Source: Marinomonas agarivorans (lineage in GTDB: Bacteria > Pseudomonadota > Gammaproteobacteria > Pseudomonadales > Marinomonadaceae). Taken from it: 64,000 nucleotides of DNA. Positions 19,103 to 27,781 of the stretch are shown piece by piece. The DNA lies in contig NHNK02000005.1 in assembly GCA_002173415.2 (NCBI GenBank), positions 122,259-186,258 on the forward strand, in the 5' to 3' direction. The position numbers were made by a program, and so were the translations under genes. Numbering within the stretch: the first letter of the stretch is position 1; every line of letters begins with the position of its first letter. Under the pieces are notes generated by a model. It ran no database searches. It was given only the letters and a program-made list of their open reading frames with translations, and was not told where the DNA came from.

Positions 19103-20857
19103 ATGTCTCAACAAGCAAGTCTCACAAAGTTATTGCCTTTTATTCGTCCTTATAAAATACAGATAGGGTTGGCTTTATTTGCTTTAGTATTTACTTCTGG
19201 CGTGATGCTAAGCCTTGGTCAGGGTGTCAGTTATTTAATTGATCAAGGCATAGCGTCTGGTTCTAGGGATGCATTGCGGTATAGTATTTTGTTTTTTTTG
19301 TTGCTTGTTGCGTTGGTTGCTATTGGCAGTTTTTTTCGCTTCTACCTTGTGTCATGGATAGGGGAAAAAGTGGTTGCCGATTTACGCAAAGCAGTATTTT
19401 CTCACCTAATTCACTTACACCCTGCTTTTTTTGAAGAACAAAAGTCAGGAGAAATTCAATCAAGAATCACCACGGATACCACACTTTTACAAAGTGTTAT
19501 TGGCTCGTCTATTTCCATTGCGTTAAGAAATAGCATTATGTTAGTGGGTGGTACCGTACTCTTGTTTATTACCAATGCCAAGCTGACATTAATTGTGCTC
19601 TTGAGTGTGCCCTTAGTTATCGCACCGATCTTGTTTTTCGGCCGTCGTGTTCGTGCTTTATCGAAAACCACGCAAGATGAAATCGCCAAAGTGGGTGGCC
19701 ATGTTGGGGAATCCTTGCGACATATCAAGGTAGTGCAGAGTCTTAATCAACAACAGAATGACAGTAAACTCTTTAACAATATGGTTGATCAGGCTTTTTT
19801 TGTTAGTGTGCAGCGCATTCGTCAGCGAGCGTTTTTGTCTGTTGTCGTGATTACCTTATCTATGTCTGCCATAGGCGTGATGTTATGGGTTGGCGGTAAT
19901 GATGTGATGCAAGGGCGAATCAGCGCCGGTGATCTTGGGGGCTTTTTATTCTACGCCATTATTGTCGCTGTCGCTGTTGCTGCGATCTCGGAAGTGATGG
20001 GAGAACTGCAACGGGCAGCCGGTGCTGCTGAGCGTTTAATTGAGCTACTCAATACTCCGAACAAAATTCTTTCTGGCGCGGATGCATTGCCGCCTATTGA
20101 AGAAGCTGAAAGTGCTGACAGTCACGGCGTAATTCGTTTTGAGCAAGTTGTCTTCCAATACAGCAGTCGTGATAAAGCGGCGATTAATGATGTTAACTTA
20201 ACGATTCAACAGGGCGAAAGAGTTGCGCTAGTAGGACCATCTGGCGCGGGCAAATCCACCTTGTTGGAACTATTGCTGAGATTTTATGATGTTGATATGG
20301 GTCGTATCTGCATTTACAACAAAAACATCAAAGATATGGCGTTAGAAACCTTACGGTCACAACTTGCCATTGTGCCACAGCAGCCAGTCTTGTTTGATAT
20401 GACCGTTGCACAAAATATTGCTTATGCGAAGCCTGAGGCAACACAAGCTGAAATCGAAAACGCTGCCCAAGCAGCGCATGCGGATGAGTTTATTCAACAA
20501 TTACCAGACGGTTACGACTCTGATTTAGGAGAAAACGGAGTACGCCTTTCAGGCGGGCAACAACAACGTATTGCAATCGCTAGAGCCATTCTAAAAGACG
20601 CTCCGATTTTGTTGTTGGACGAAGCAACCAGTGCGTTGGATGCGCAAAGCGAACACCATGTACAACAGGCCCTCGAACATTTGATGCAAGGGCGAACTAG
20701 TTTAATTATTGCCCACCGATTGGCCACTGTACTGAATGCCGATCGCATTATTGTTATGGACCAAGGTAACCTTGTTGCACAAGGAACACATGCGCAGTTA
20801 CTAAACACATCACCTTTGTATGCGAAACTGGCGCAATTGCAGTTTCACACGACATAA
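19103..20857 (+). CDS. ABC exporter, fused membrane and ATPase domains (MsbA-like)
   Basis: The 584-residue half-transporter has six membrane segments in residues 1-310 and an ATP-binding domain from about 340. That domain has Walker A GPSGAGKST near 379, signature LSGGQQQRIAIARA near 487 and Walker B ILLLDEATSALD near 507. It should homodimerise in the inner membrane and export lipid, peptide or drug. No lipid A genes lie nearby, so MsbA identity is not claimed. ATP-dependent multidrug or lipid exporters of this group are common in Pseudomonas and relatives. It converges on fdhD. Confidence 0.88.
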   Translation: MSQQASLTKLLPFIRPYKIQIGLALFALVFTSGVMLSLGQGVSYLIDQGIASGSRDALRYSILFFLLLVALVAIGSFFRFYLVSWIGEKVVADLRKAVFSHLIHLHPAFFEEQKSGEIQSRITTDTTLLQSVIGSSISIALRNSIMLVGGTVLLFITNAKLTLIVLLSVPLVIAPILFFGRRVRALSKTTQDEIAKVGGHVGESLRHIKVVQSLNQQQNDSKLFNNMVDQAFFVSVQRIRQRAFLSVVVITLSMSAIGVMLWVGGNDVMQGRISAGDLGGFLFYAIIVAVAVAAISEVMGELQRAAGAAERLIELLNTPNKILSGADALPPIEEAESADSHGVIRFEQVVFQYSSRDKAAINDVNLTIQQGERVALVGPSGAGKSTLLELLLRFYDVDMGRICIYNKNIKDMALETLRSQLAIVPQQPVLFDMTVAQNIAYAKPEATQAEIENAAQAAHADEFIQQLPDGYDSDLGENGVRLSGGQQQRIAIARAILKDAPILLLDEATSALDAQSEHHVQQALEHLMQGRTSLIIAHRLATVLNADRIIVMDQGNLVAQGTHAQLLNTSPLYAKLAQLQFHTT

Positions 20858-20868
20858 AAGTAATGAAT

Positions 20869-21765
20869 TTAGTCTCCTTGATGCAAGCGATGATCTTGAT
20901 CTGTGTACAGATTAAGGCGTCCATTACGCAAAAAACCAACCAGAGTTTGATTTATGTCGTGGGCCAATTGCACAGCTAAACTCGAAGGCGCACTTACAGC
21001 CGCTAATAACGCACAACCAGCACGAGCGGACTTTTGCACTAACTCAAAACTGGCACGGCTTGTGGTAATGATGAAATGATGGTTTAAGGGAATCAGTTGT
21101 TGTTCTAAGGCATAACCTATCAGTTTGTCCATTGCATTGTGGCGGCCCACATCTTCCATCGTGATAACATGCTTGGCGTTTCGGTCAAATAATGAAACGG
21201 CATGAATGCCGCCTGTTTGATTGAATAAGGGCTGATGATCTGCCAACTGAGTTTCGAGTTGTAAGAGTTGCTCCGCTTGCAGTGTTAAATCGGATTGAAT
21301 TGGCTTGATTCCCATTTTGACTGCTTGTAATGATGTGATGCCGCACAGACCGCAACTTGAATTGCCTGATACTTGCCGTTGGGCGCGTTTATTCTGCCAT
21401 TGCACAGTAGGGTTTAAGGTGACTTTGATAATGTTTTGCAATTGATAAGGAGGTAAGGTTGGGCCGCAATGCTTGACGGCAACAATATCTCGATCAGAAT
21501 CAATAAAGCCTTCATTGAAAAGAAAGCCTTTTGCTAGTTGAATATCTTGGCCAGGGGTGCGCATCGTAACGTAAACACTGCTTGTTTCTAGCCCTGTTAG
21601 TAACTCTTGCTCAATCACAATTTCTAGTGGTTCTTCTATTGTTAGGTAGTCCACTGTATCTTGTTGTTGTAAGGCTGACTTCTGTTTTTGTAACGATGAT
21701 GTGTTAGTGATTTTTGTCACAGATGTCGATTGATAAAAGTGTGGTGGGGTTAGAGATGACGTCAT
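20869..21765 (-). CDS. fdhD: formate dehydrogenase accessory sulfurtransferase FdhD
   Basis: FdhD moves sulfur from IscS to the molybdenum cofactor of formate dehydrogenase. The sulfur-carrying cysteines are seen in GNSSCGLCG (near residues 133-141), and the family motifs QTGGIHAVSLF, EDVGRHNAMDKLIGYAL and TSRASFELVQKSARAG follow in order. The 298 residues fit the family. An N-terminal extension of about 40 residues precedes the first conserved motif. No formate dehydrogenase gene is in the window. Confidence 0.95.
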   Translation of the reverse strand: MTSSLTPPHFYQSTSVTKITNTSSLQKQKSALQQQDTVDYLTIEEPLEIVIEQELLTGLETSSVYVTMRTPGQDIQLAKGFLFNEGFIDSDRDIVAVKHCGPTLPPYQLQNIIKVTLNPTVQWQNKRAQRQVSGNSSCGLCGITSLQAVKMGIKPIQSDLTLQAEQLLQLETQLADHQPLFNQTGGIHAVSLFDRNAKHVITMEDVGRHNAMDKLIGYALEQQLIPLNHHFIITTSRASFELVQKSARAGCALLAAVSAPSSLAVQLAHDINQTLVGFLRNGRLNLYTDQDHRLHQGD

Positions 21766-21843
21766 ATCCTAGTCCTGAGCCGGGTCACGGTTATTAACGA
21801 GATTATCGTCATTTTTGTCTTCCTCAATGTAGATAAGGACACT

Positions 21844-22260
21844 ATGGAGTATATCAGCCTTTTTTTCACCTCATTCCTGAGTGCGACATTATTGCCTATG
21901 GGGTCTGAGGCGCTGCTACTATTTTACAGCCATGATAGCGATTTAATCATAAGCATGCTTTGGTTGGTAGCGAGTGTTGGCAACACCTTAGGCGCATGTG
22001 TTAACTGGTGGTTAGGCAGTTATTTAGATCATTTTCAAAATAAGCGTTGGTTCCCTTGTACTCCAGCTCAACTCGCAAGAGCGCAGTATCATTTTGCCAA
22101 ATATGGTCAGTTAAGCCTTTTATTCAGTTGGTTACCGATTATTGGTGATCCTCTGTGCCTCATCGCCGGTACATTAAAAACACCTTTTTTGCGCTTCTTT
22201 ATGCTGGTTTTTATAGGAAAAACCACAAGATATTTTTTCCTATTATACTTAGTTCTATAA
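21844..22260 (+). CDS. yqaA: YqaA family inner-membrane protein
   Basis: The 138-residue protein is a small DedA/VTT-related membrane protein. FFTSFLSATLLPMGSEALL opens it as in E. coli YqaA, and the family loop NTLGACVNWWLGSYLDHF follows. About four membrane segments are visible. The start ATG has AAGGACAC just upstream. It is divergent from fdhD. The function of YqaA is not established; related DedA proteins act in lipid flipping and envelope homeostasis. Confidence 0.88.
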   Translation: MEYISLFFTSFLSATLLPMGSEALLLFYSHDSDLIISMLWLVASVGNTLGACVNWWLGSYLDHFQNKRWFPCTPAQLARAQYHFAKYGQLSLLFSWLPIIGDPLCLIAGTLKTPFLRFFMLVFIGKTTRYFFLLYLVL

Positions 22261-22404
22261 TCAGGCACGTTGAACGGGCTTTTTAATCTGCTAGGAAAAA
22301 GGTAGAGTAAGCTCCAAGAAAGCCATATTCTTTGGTAAAGCTTTGATTTATTATGGTGATAAGAACATTAAGCATTGAACATTTTGTAACGCTAAGGATT
22401 TAAC

Positions 22405-23874
22405 GTGAAACTACCATTTTCTTACAAAGAAACCAGTAAACTGGTTAAAGCAACAACGCTCGTTGTTACTGTTGGCGTTTTACAAGGTTGCTCATCCGTC
22501 CCAAACAATACGAACTTAGTCGAAATTCAACCCATTTCAACCGAGCAACAGCTAGCTCAACATTTAGCTGAATGGGAAACCTATAAACCTCAGCTTGAAG
22601 CGCTTTTAGCGGCACAAGAAACAGAAGAGAATACAGCGCAAGCTAATGCAAATCCGGTTGCTGCTAACGTAGATATTGCTAGTACGGAAAATAGTGCAGA
22701 ACCTCAAGAAATGGTGAAAGAAGACCCTGCGTCCGCAGCGGCTCAGTTTCAGCCAAAAGAACAGATTAATTCCCCGCAAATCAATACCTCAAGTAATGCG
22801 CCAGCAGCTAGTGCAGCAACTGCAACCGTGGCGACTGAAGCGAGTGCTGCCGAGCCGGTAGTGGATTCGGTAACCCCAGGTGTACAAGTTACCCCAGCAG
22901 CAGAGGCAATGGTCGCAGCTTCAACAGAACAAACTTCGACATCAGAAACTATGGCAAAAGCCGCAGAGGAAACACCTGTTGTATCAGTGGATGATACAAT
23001 GGAAAAAGCGACTCCAGTTGTTGAAGAAAAACCAGTGGTGATGCAGGACAAAGTTGCTCAAGGCAGTCAACAATCAGCGGAAAAAGCAGCAATGGCTCCT
23101 TCTGCATCCCCAAAAGAGCCATCCAACGTGACAACAGCAGAAGCTCAGCCAGCGACGGAAATGGCAAAAATGGATGATGATGCAGAGGCAGGCGAGACTA
23201 GCAAGAAAACGCCAAGCCGTGATGGTGAATATGTTGTTGCAGAAATGGCAACCAGTGCAAACATCGATGAGAACGATGCCAGATCAGGCAGCTTTGAGTA
23301 CAAACTGTCCAATGATGTGTTGTTGGATGGCGATGCTGATCCGACAGCAGAACCAGAAGTTAGTCCTTCAATCGACAAAACGGCGGAAGAGGCCAACGAA
23401 AATCGCTATGTGCGTGCTCAGTTCCAAGAATCTGAACGAGCCAAAAAAATTCGCCTAGCAAAAGAAGCCGCAGCGAAAAAAGCACAAGAAGCAGCAATAA
23501 GAGCTGCGCAACAGCGAGAAAAAGCTAATGAAAAACGAGCGATGGCAGTAAAAGTGGCTGAACCAAAAGTCGTTACAAAAGCATTAGAGAAGAAAAGAAC
23601 ACCGAAAGTGGGTGAATATGGATTGCAGTTAGTATCACATACTCGCACAGGCGAAGCGGAAAAAAGTTGGTCAAAAATCTCTCGTAAATTCCGTACCTTA
23701 TTGGCTGGCAAAGAGCCTATAGTTGAACAAGCTGTGGTAAAAAACAGACAATACTATCGTTTAAAAGTAGGGCCATACTACGATAAAAATATTGCAGTCG
23801 ATACTTGTAAGCAGCTTGTTTTGAGTCATCAAGATTGTATCGTTAGCAATTATTATGGTGAGCCACTTGAGTAG
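22405..23874 (+). CDS. lipoprotein with C-terminal SPOR-like domain
   Basis: The start is GTG with AAGGA seven bases upstream. An N-terminal signal ends in a lipobox (VGVLQGC, Cys near 29), so the protein is lipid-anchored. Residues about 60-330 are low-complexity Ala/Glu/Thr/Pro, followed by a charged coiled coil near 345-390 (RAKKIRLAKEAAAKKAQEAA). The last 85 residues resemble a SPOR domain (GEYGLQLVSHTRTGEAEKSW ... YYRLKVGPYYDKNIAVDTC), which binds denuded glycan strands at septa. A role at the division site or cell wall is inferred. The gene stands alone with a strong terminator. Confidence 0.75.
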   Translation: MKLPFSYKETSKLVKATTLVVTVGVLQGCSSVPNNTNLVEIQPISTEQQLAQHLAEWETYKPQLEALLAAQETEENTAQANANPVAANVDIASTENSAEPQEMVKEDPASAAAQFQPKEQINSPQINTSSNAPAASAATATVATEASAAEPVVDSVTPGVQVTPAAEAMVAASTEQTSTSETMAKAAEETPVVSVDDTMEKATPVVEEKPVVMQDKVAQGSQQSAEKAAMAPSASPKEPSNVTTAEAQPATEMAKMDDDAEAGETSKKTPSRDGEYVVAEMATSANIDENDARSGSFEYKLSNDVLLDGDADPTAEPEVSPSIDKTAEEANENRYVRAQFQESERAKKIRLAKEAAAKKAQEAAIRAAQQREKANEKRAMAVKVAEPKVVTKALEKKRTPKVGEYGLQLVSHTRTGEAEKSWSKISRKFRTLLAGKEPIVEQAVVKNRQYYRLKVGPYYDKNIAVDTCKQLVLSHQDCIVSNYYGEPLE

Positions 23875-23925
23875 TTCCTGTTACGATTTTCTATAAGTCA
23901 CGGGTAAAAACCTGTTTTATAAATT

Positions 23926-23963
23926 GCCCCCAATAGCTTGTATCATGGTTATTGGGGGCTTTT
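23926..23963 (+). terminator. terminator of the SPOR lipoprotein gene
   Basis: GCCCCCAATA and TATTGGGGGC form a perfect 10-bp stem with a 14-base loop, followed by a T tract. Confidence 0.9.
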
Positions 23964-24223
23964 CATTTCTATGCCTAGGTATTCCATAGCCAGCTTCCAA
24001 CTAGACAATGTTAGACAATCTTCTCGCTTTGATCCGAGCTTCTTAGACAAGAATCGCTAATATCAGCACCGATGAAATTAGCGGAAAATAGTATACTAAC
24101 TCCCATTTTTCGGCTTATGGTTAACGGCTGTTTTTACTTTCTTTGCGAAGTCTTTCATATGCTGTTTTTTGTGCGTAAGCACTTTGTGCAGTTCTAAGCA
24201 GAGATCAACATCCAACCTCGTTT
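23964..24223. other. intergenic region before the MATE gene end
   Basis: This 260-base gap lies between convergent genes. It holds an 8-bp inverted repeat (CCAACCTC/GAGGTTGG) that overlaps the MATE stop codon and may slow or end transcription. A lysine-rich minus-strand frame of about 20 codons near 24110-24160 has no clear ribosome site and was not called. Confidence 0.4.
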
Positions 24224-25669
24224 TTATGAGGTTGGGTTGCTATTTGGCATTGTTTGCTGATGTTGTTTCTTTGCCCACTCGTCCAACTGTTTGTAGGCGA
24301 CTCGAATCACCAAGTAAGACACAGCGACAGTAACAAGGTCTGCAATTGGGAAAATAAACCAAATTGAGTGGATTCCCACCAGCGTAGGGATAATCAGCAA
24401 TAGCGGAAGTTGTACGAAATACACTCGAATACAGGATAAAAATAAGGCCGGTCGAGCTCTGCCAATTGCCTGAAAATACATAGACCAAATATTGGCAGCG
24501 CCAGCGGTAATGAAGCCAATAAAAATGTATTGAGCGATATCAACGCCTTCTTCAATTAAGGCACTGTCTGACGTGAAAACACTTAAAACAAAGTGTGGAA
24601 ATAGCATCATGATTAATGAACAGGCAAAGCAATATAAGGTTGTAACTTTGACTGCTAGAACCGAAATTTCCTTGACTCTAGCGTAATGCTGGGCACCAAA
24701 GTTATAGCTGCAAATAGTCTGGTAGGCGATCATCATTCCTAATAGGGGAAAGAACAAAAACATGAAAATACGGCCTAATAACCCATAGGCACTAATCATG
24801 TAATCGGATTCTGGCAAAGCGGCATTCGCCAGTGAAAAATTCACCAAGCTAATGACTGCTGAAACACCAAAATAATTAATAAATACGGGCGCGCCCAAAG
24901 AAACAATTTCTTTTGTTTCCTGCCATTTTAGGCGCATGTTAGCCAATTGAATACGCACTTCTGTTTTACCTGCTAAGAAGACATACAGCATCAAGCCAAA
25001 AGAAAGCAATTGAGCAACAACGGTCGCCAATGCAACACCCAATACGCCCCATTCCAACATGTAAATGGCAATTGGGTCTAAAATAATATTGGCGATAGAA
25101 GACAACAGCATGGAAAACATCACAAATTGCATTTTACCTTCTGCCCTCACAATGTCAGATAGAGCAGAAGTAAGCAGGGTAATGGGCGCGGCTAGCAAAA
25201 TAGGACGTAGATACTCAAAAGAATAGGGCATCAGTGCCTGAGTGACACCCATCAAATCTAATATTTTCTGAATAAAGAATAAACCGATAGCGGACCAAAG
25301 TAAGCCAAGGGAGAGGGCGAATGCAATGGCGCAACCTGCTGTTTTCTCAGCAGAAAACAGATTCTTTTCACCTAGCCGACGAGCAACAATGGAGGCGGTC
25401 CCTGTTCCAATCAAACTGGCTATGGCGATCACAATCATCTGCAAAGGGAACACAATTGATATGCCACCAATGGCATTTGCGCCTAAGGCTCTGGTAACAA
25501 AAAAAGCATCCACCACATTGTATAAACCGCCCACTAACAAACCAAAAATGATGGGCATAGACATGGAGGCAAAAAGTGCTGTAATGGGCGCCTTTCCCAG
25601 TCTCTGCGATTGATTTTCTGTCACGGCACTTTCACTATTACCAGCTGGCATTGCGGTATCATTACTCAT
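24224..25669 (-). CDS. MATE family efflux transporter
   Basis: The protein has about twelve membrane segments in two matching halves, opening with FASMSMPIIFGLLVGGLYNVVDAFFV and TGTASIVARRLG, which mark the MATE family of Na+- or H+-driven drug exporters. The ATG at 25669 is preferred over one 54 bases earlier: AAGGA lies seven bases upstream, and the codon sits in ATGAGTAA, overlapping the stop of the upstream DUF2239 gene by eight bases. The two are therefore translationally coupled. About 481 residues is usual. The substrate is unknown. Confidence 0.88.
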   Translation of the reverse strand: MSNDTAMPAGNSESAVTENQSQRLGKAPITALFASMSMPIIFGLLVGGLYNVVDAFFVTRALGANAIGGISIVFPLQMIVIAIASLIGTGTASIVARRLGEKNLFSAEKTAGCAIAFALSLGLLWSAIGLFFIQKILDLMGVTQALMPYSFEYLRPILLAAPITLLTSALSDIVRAEGKMQFVMFSMLLSSIANIILDPIAIYMLEWGVLGVALATVVAQLLSFGLMLYVFLAGKTEVRIQLANMRLKWQETKEIVSLGAPVFINYFGVSAVISLVNFSLANAALPESDYMISAYGLLGRIFMFLFFPLLGMMIAYQTICSYNFGAQHYARVKEISVLAVKVTTLYCFACSLIMMLFPHFVLSVFTSDSALIEEGVDIAQYIFIGFITAGAANIWSMYFQAIGRARPALFLSCIRVYFVQLPLLLIIPTLVGIHSIWFIFPIADLVTVAVSYLVIRVAYKQLDEWAKKQHQQTMPNSNPTS

Positions 25670-26282
25670 TATTATGTCCTTGCTCTTTTGGGGAAGTTGG
25701 AATGGCAATAAACCTATCTTCACAAAAGCGTCTGATGTCTGTTGGCCAATTTTTTATTGAGCGATAGAATAGAGATCTGTCTTGTCGGTACAAGGCGCGC
25801 ATAGTCTCTTCCACATTGGGGAGTTGCTCAGCAAAAAACGAAATAAAATTATAAATTTGCTCTTGGCGCAGTTTAATTTCGTCTTCCAAACTGTTTTCTT
25901 GTCGAGCTTGATCGACAAGGCGACGTAATGTCACCGAAGCGCCACCAGATTGCTTTGATAACCATTCCCAATGTCGCGGTAACAGAGTCACTTCCTTTGA
26001 AACCACACCAAGCTTCGGTCTTCCTCTTTTCGATTTTATGTGCGTTTTGGGTGTTGCTGGCGCGATTAAATCTGATGACAATGGCTCTGCTTGGGGCATT
26101 GCATCAATGCGAGCCAGCACGTCTTCTACTGACCCCTGCCAATTTATTTCCAATCTCTTGCAAGAGTTTGTTTCAACCAACAGCGCCTCACGGTCTGGAA
26201 ACTGTTGTTTTATTTGAGTGATTACGGTTGTTAGTTCACCTGCTGCAAGTAAGCGGGTATCAAGAAAAGCAGAATAATGCAT
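25662..26282 (-). CDS. DUF2239 family protein, possible regulator
   Basis: The 206-residue protein matches DUF2239, whose hallmark is GRPKLGVVSKEVTLLPRHWE followed by GGASVTLRRLVDQAR (about residues 85-125). The function is not established. The compact basic GRPKLG stretch and helical repeat suggest nucleic-acid binding, which is inference. It is the first gene of a two-gene operon with the MATE transporter, and a 17-bp perfect inverted repeat lies 15 bases upstream of its start. Autoregulation through that site would be a simple reading. Confidence 0.75.
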   Translation of the reverse strand: MHYSAFLDTRLLAAGELTTVITQIKQQFPDREALLVETNSCKRLEINWQGSVEDVLARIDAMPQAEPLSSDLIAPATPKTHIKSKRGRPKLGVVSKEVTLLPRHWEWLSKQSGGASVTLRRLVDQARQENSLEDEIKLRQEQIYNFISFFAEQLPNVEETMRALYRQDRSLFYRSIKNWPTDIRRFCEDRFIAIPTSPKEQGHNNE

Positions 26283-26296
26283 CAGAATACTCTCTA

Positions 26297-26338
26297 TATA
26301 TTTATCTGGGTAAAATTATTATTACCCAGATAAATATA
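26297..26338. promoter_or_regulatory. 17-bp perfect inverted repeat upstream of the DUF2239-MATE operon
   Basis: TATATTTATCTGGGTAA and TTACCCAGATAAATATA face each other across eight bases. The repeat sits between the fau stop codon and the DUF2239 start, so it could be an operator or a 5'-leader hairpin. There is no T tract after it in the minus direction, which argues against simple termination of fau. Confidence 0.6.
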
Positions 26339-26431
26339 AAATGCAATTCCGACAGAGCAGTTAGGAAAGGCGTGTATAAATCTTGCTTAACCAGAGTATT
26401 AAAACCTAGAGGAGAAAACAGTGAAAAGTGG

Positions 26432-27064
26432 CTAATTTATTGGTAAGAATTGTGTATCAGTCAAAATGGCATTCAATGGTACATCCCAGTTTGCTGTTGG
26501 TATTTGTTCGACTTGTTGGCAGTCATGGGCGAGGCCAATCATCAGTGGCCTCTTCCCTGTGTGTTTGTTGGCAAAGGCTTTATCGTAAAAACCGCCTCCC
26601 ATGCCTAACCGCGCTCCTGTTTTATCAAACCCTACCAGTGGCAGAAATACGATATCAAGCGTCATGCCGACTACAGGCTTATCATCAATCGGTTCTTGAA
26701 TGCCAAAGCGATTTTCTTGCCAGCTTACATGAGGGTGGTAATGCGCAAACATCATAGTATCGCCTTGCACAACTGGCAAATAGGTGCGAATGGGGGTGTT
26801 GTGGTTACAAGACCAAAAGTGTTCACATAAAAGAGATGGTGAAATCTCGCCATCATTAGCCACATATAAACCAATAGAAACGGTGTTTTTATTGGGCGTA
26901 GATTGGCTGAATAAGTCTTTAATCGGTTGGTAAGTATTACTTGATTGTAAAAATGTATTGAGTAATGCCTCTGCGGCTGCGTCTTGTGCTTGAGATGTTA
27001 GGCTTTGGCGTTGTAGGCGCAATTTTTTGCGTAGAGTGGTTCTATCAGAAAAAGAGTGAGTCAT
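26432..27064 (-). CDS. fau: 5-formyltetrahydrofolate cyclo-ligase
   Basis: This ligase (also ygfA) converts 5-formyltetrahydrofolate to methenyltetrahydrofolate with ATP. The family signature GMGGGFYDKAF lies near 150-160, preceded by DIVFLPLVGFDKTGARL; the basic start TTLRKKLRLQRQSL is typical. The ATG at 27064 is chosen because it gives MTHSFSDRTTLRKKL; the frame is open five codons more. The gene directly follows 6S RNA, as in E. coli where ssrS and ygfA are co-transcribed, so processing of one transcript into both is likely. Confidence 0.92.
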   Translation of the reverse strand: MTHSFSDRTTLRKKLRLQRQSLTSQAQDAAAEALLNTFLQSSNTYQPIKDLFSQSTPNKNTVSIGLYVANDGEISPSLLCEHFWSCNHNTPIRTYLPVVQGDTMMFAHYHPHVSWQENRFGIQEPIDDKPVVGMTLDIVFLPLVGFDKTGARLGMGGGFYDKAFANKHTGKRPLMIGLAHDCQQVEQIPTANWDVPLNAILTDTQFLPIN

Positions 27065-27070
27065 GATAGG

Positions 27071-27246
27071 GTTTCCCAAGTTGTCGTATCCACTATTGGC
27101 CTTGAACCCAGTGGTTCAAGGTGGAATGAGTCGAGATTTTTAAGGCTTTCCGACGTGAGGACATGCACACCAAACCAACGGACTCTTTCCAAGGGTATAT
27201 GCATAGGCTCAAGGGCGTTAAGTCGACTCGAGCAACCTAGGAAACA
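27071..27246 (-). ncRNA. ssrS: 6S RNA
   Basis: 6S RNA binds the sigma-70 RNA polymerase and imitates an open promoter. On the minus strand the ends pair (TTTCC...GGTTG with CAAC...GGGAAA), the 3' half contains the conserved GAAAGCCTTAAAAATCTCG segment, and a CCTTGAAC/GGTTCAAGG hairpin follows, all as in E. coli. The location between zapA and fau is the classical one. A consensus TATAAT lies at 27252-27257, which puts the start near 27245. End positions are estimates within a few bases. Confidence 0.92.
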
Positions 27247-27304
27247 AAACAATTATAATGCATAACTAAGAGAATAACACCAGTATAACGCACGAAATAC
27301 ATGT

Positions 27305-27598
27305 CTAAATAAGGTCGCTTTTATCTGCCAGAACCTGTTCTAACTGCTCCGTTAACTGTTTAATTTTTTGTTCTTGTCTGCCATTGTTTTTAACGCTTGC
27401 AAGGAGTTCGTGTGTGATATTTAAGGCCGCAAGTACAGTAATCTTTTCCAAATTTGTGGCTTTACTTTTGCTCTTTATTTCTAACATCTGTCGATTGAGG
27501 TAGTCTGCCGCTTCTCTTAAATCAGATTCATGGCCCGCAGGAAAACTGATTTTAAAGTCATGACCCAGTATTTCTACTGAAATCGTTGTTTTATCCAT
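27305..27598 (-). CDS. zapA: cell division protein ZapA
   Basis: ZapA promotes FtsZ protofilament bundling at the division ring. The 97-residue protein shows VEILGHDFKISFPAGHESDLREAADYLN and then a C-terminal coiled coil (about 55-95), matching family length and architecture. The gene is divergent from prfB and upstream of ssrS and fau, as in many gammaproteobacteria. Confidence 0.93.
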   Translation of the reverse strand: MDKTTISVEILGHDFKISFPAGHESDLREAADYLNRQMLEIKSKSKATNLEKITVLAALNITHELLASVKNNGRQEQKIKQLTEQLEQVLADKSDLI

Positions 27599-27781
27599 TA
27601 CATTACCTTTCGTCAGAAGCGCAAATACCAGTATGGCAGATGTTTATGTAGAGGGGAAAATCTTATTTTTCTTCCTATGTTGTCTCAATAGGATTTTATG
27701 ATGATAGTAAATTCGTTACAATCGCATCCAGCGAAGAATTACTTTATTTATAGATCCAATTTATTAGAAATTAAAGCCCCT

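Noticed and set aside
24110-24223. Small lysine-rich minus-strand ORF after the MATE gene
   Set aside because: No clear start or ribosome site, and the frame is short.
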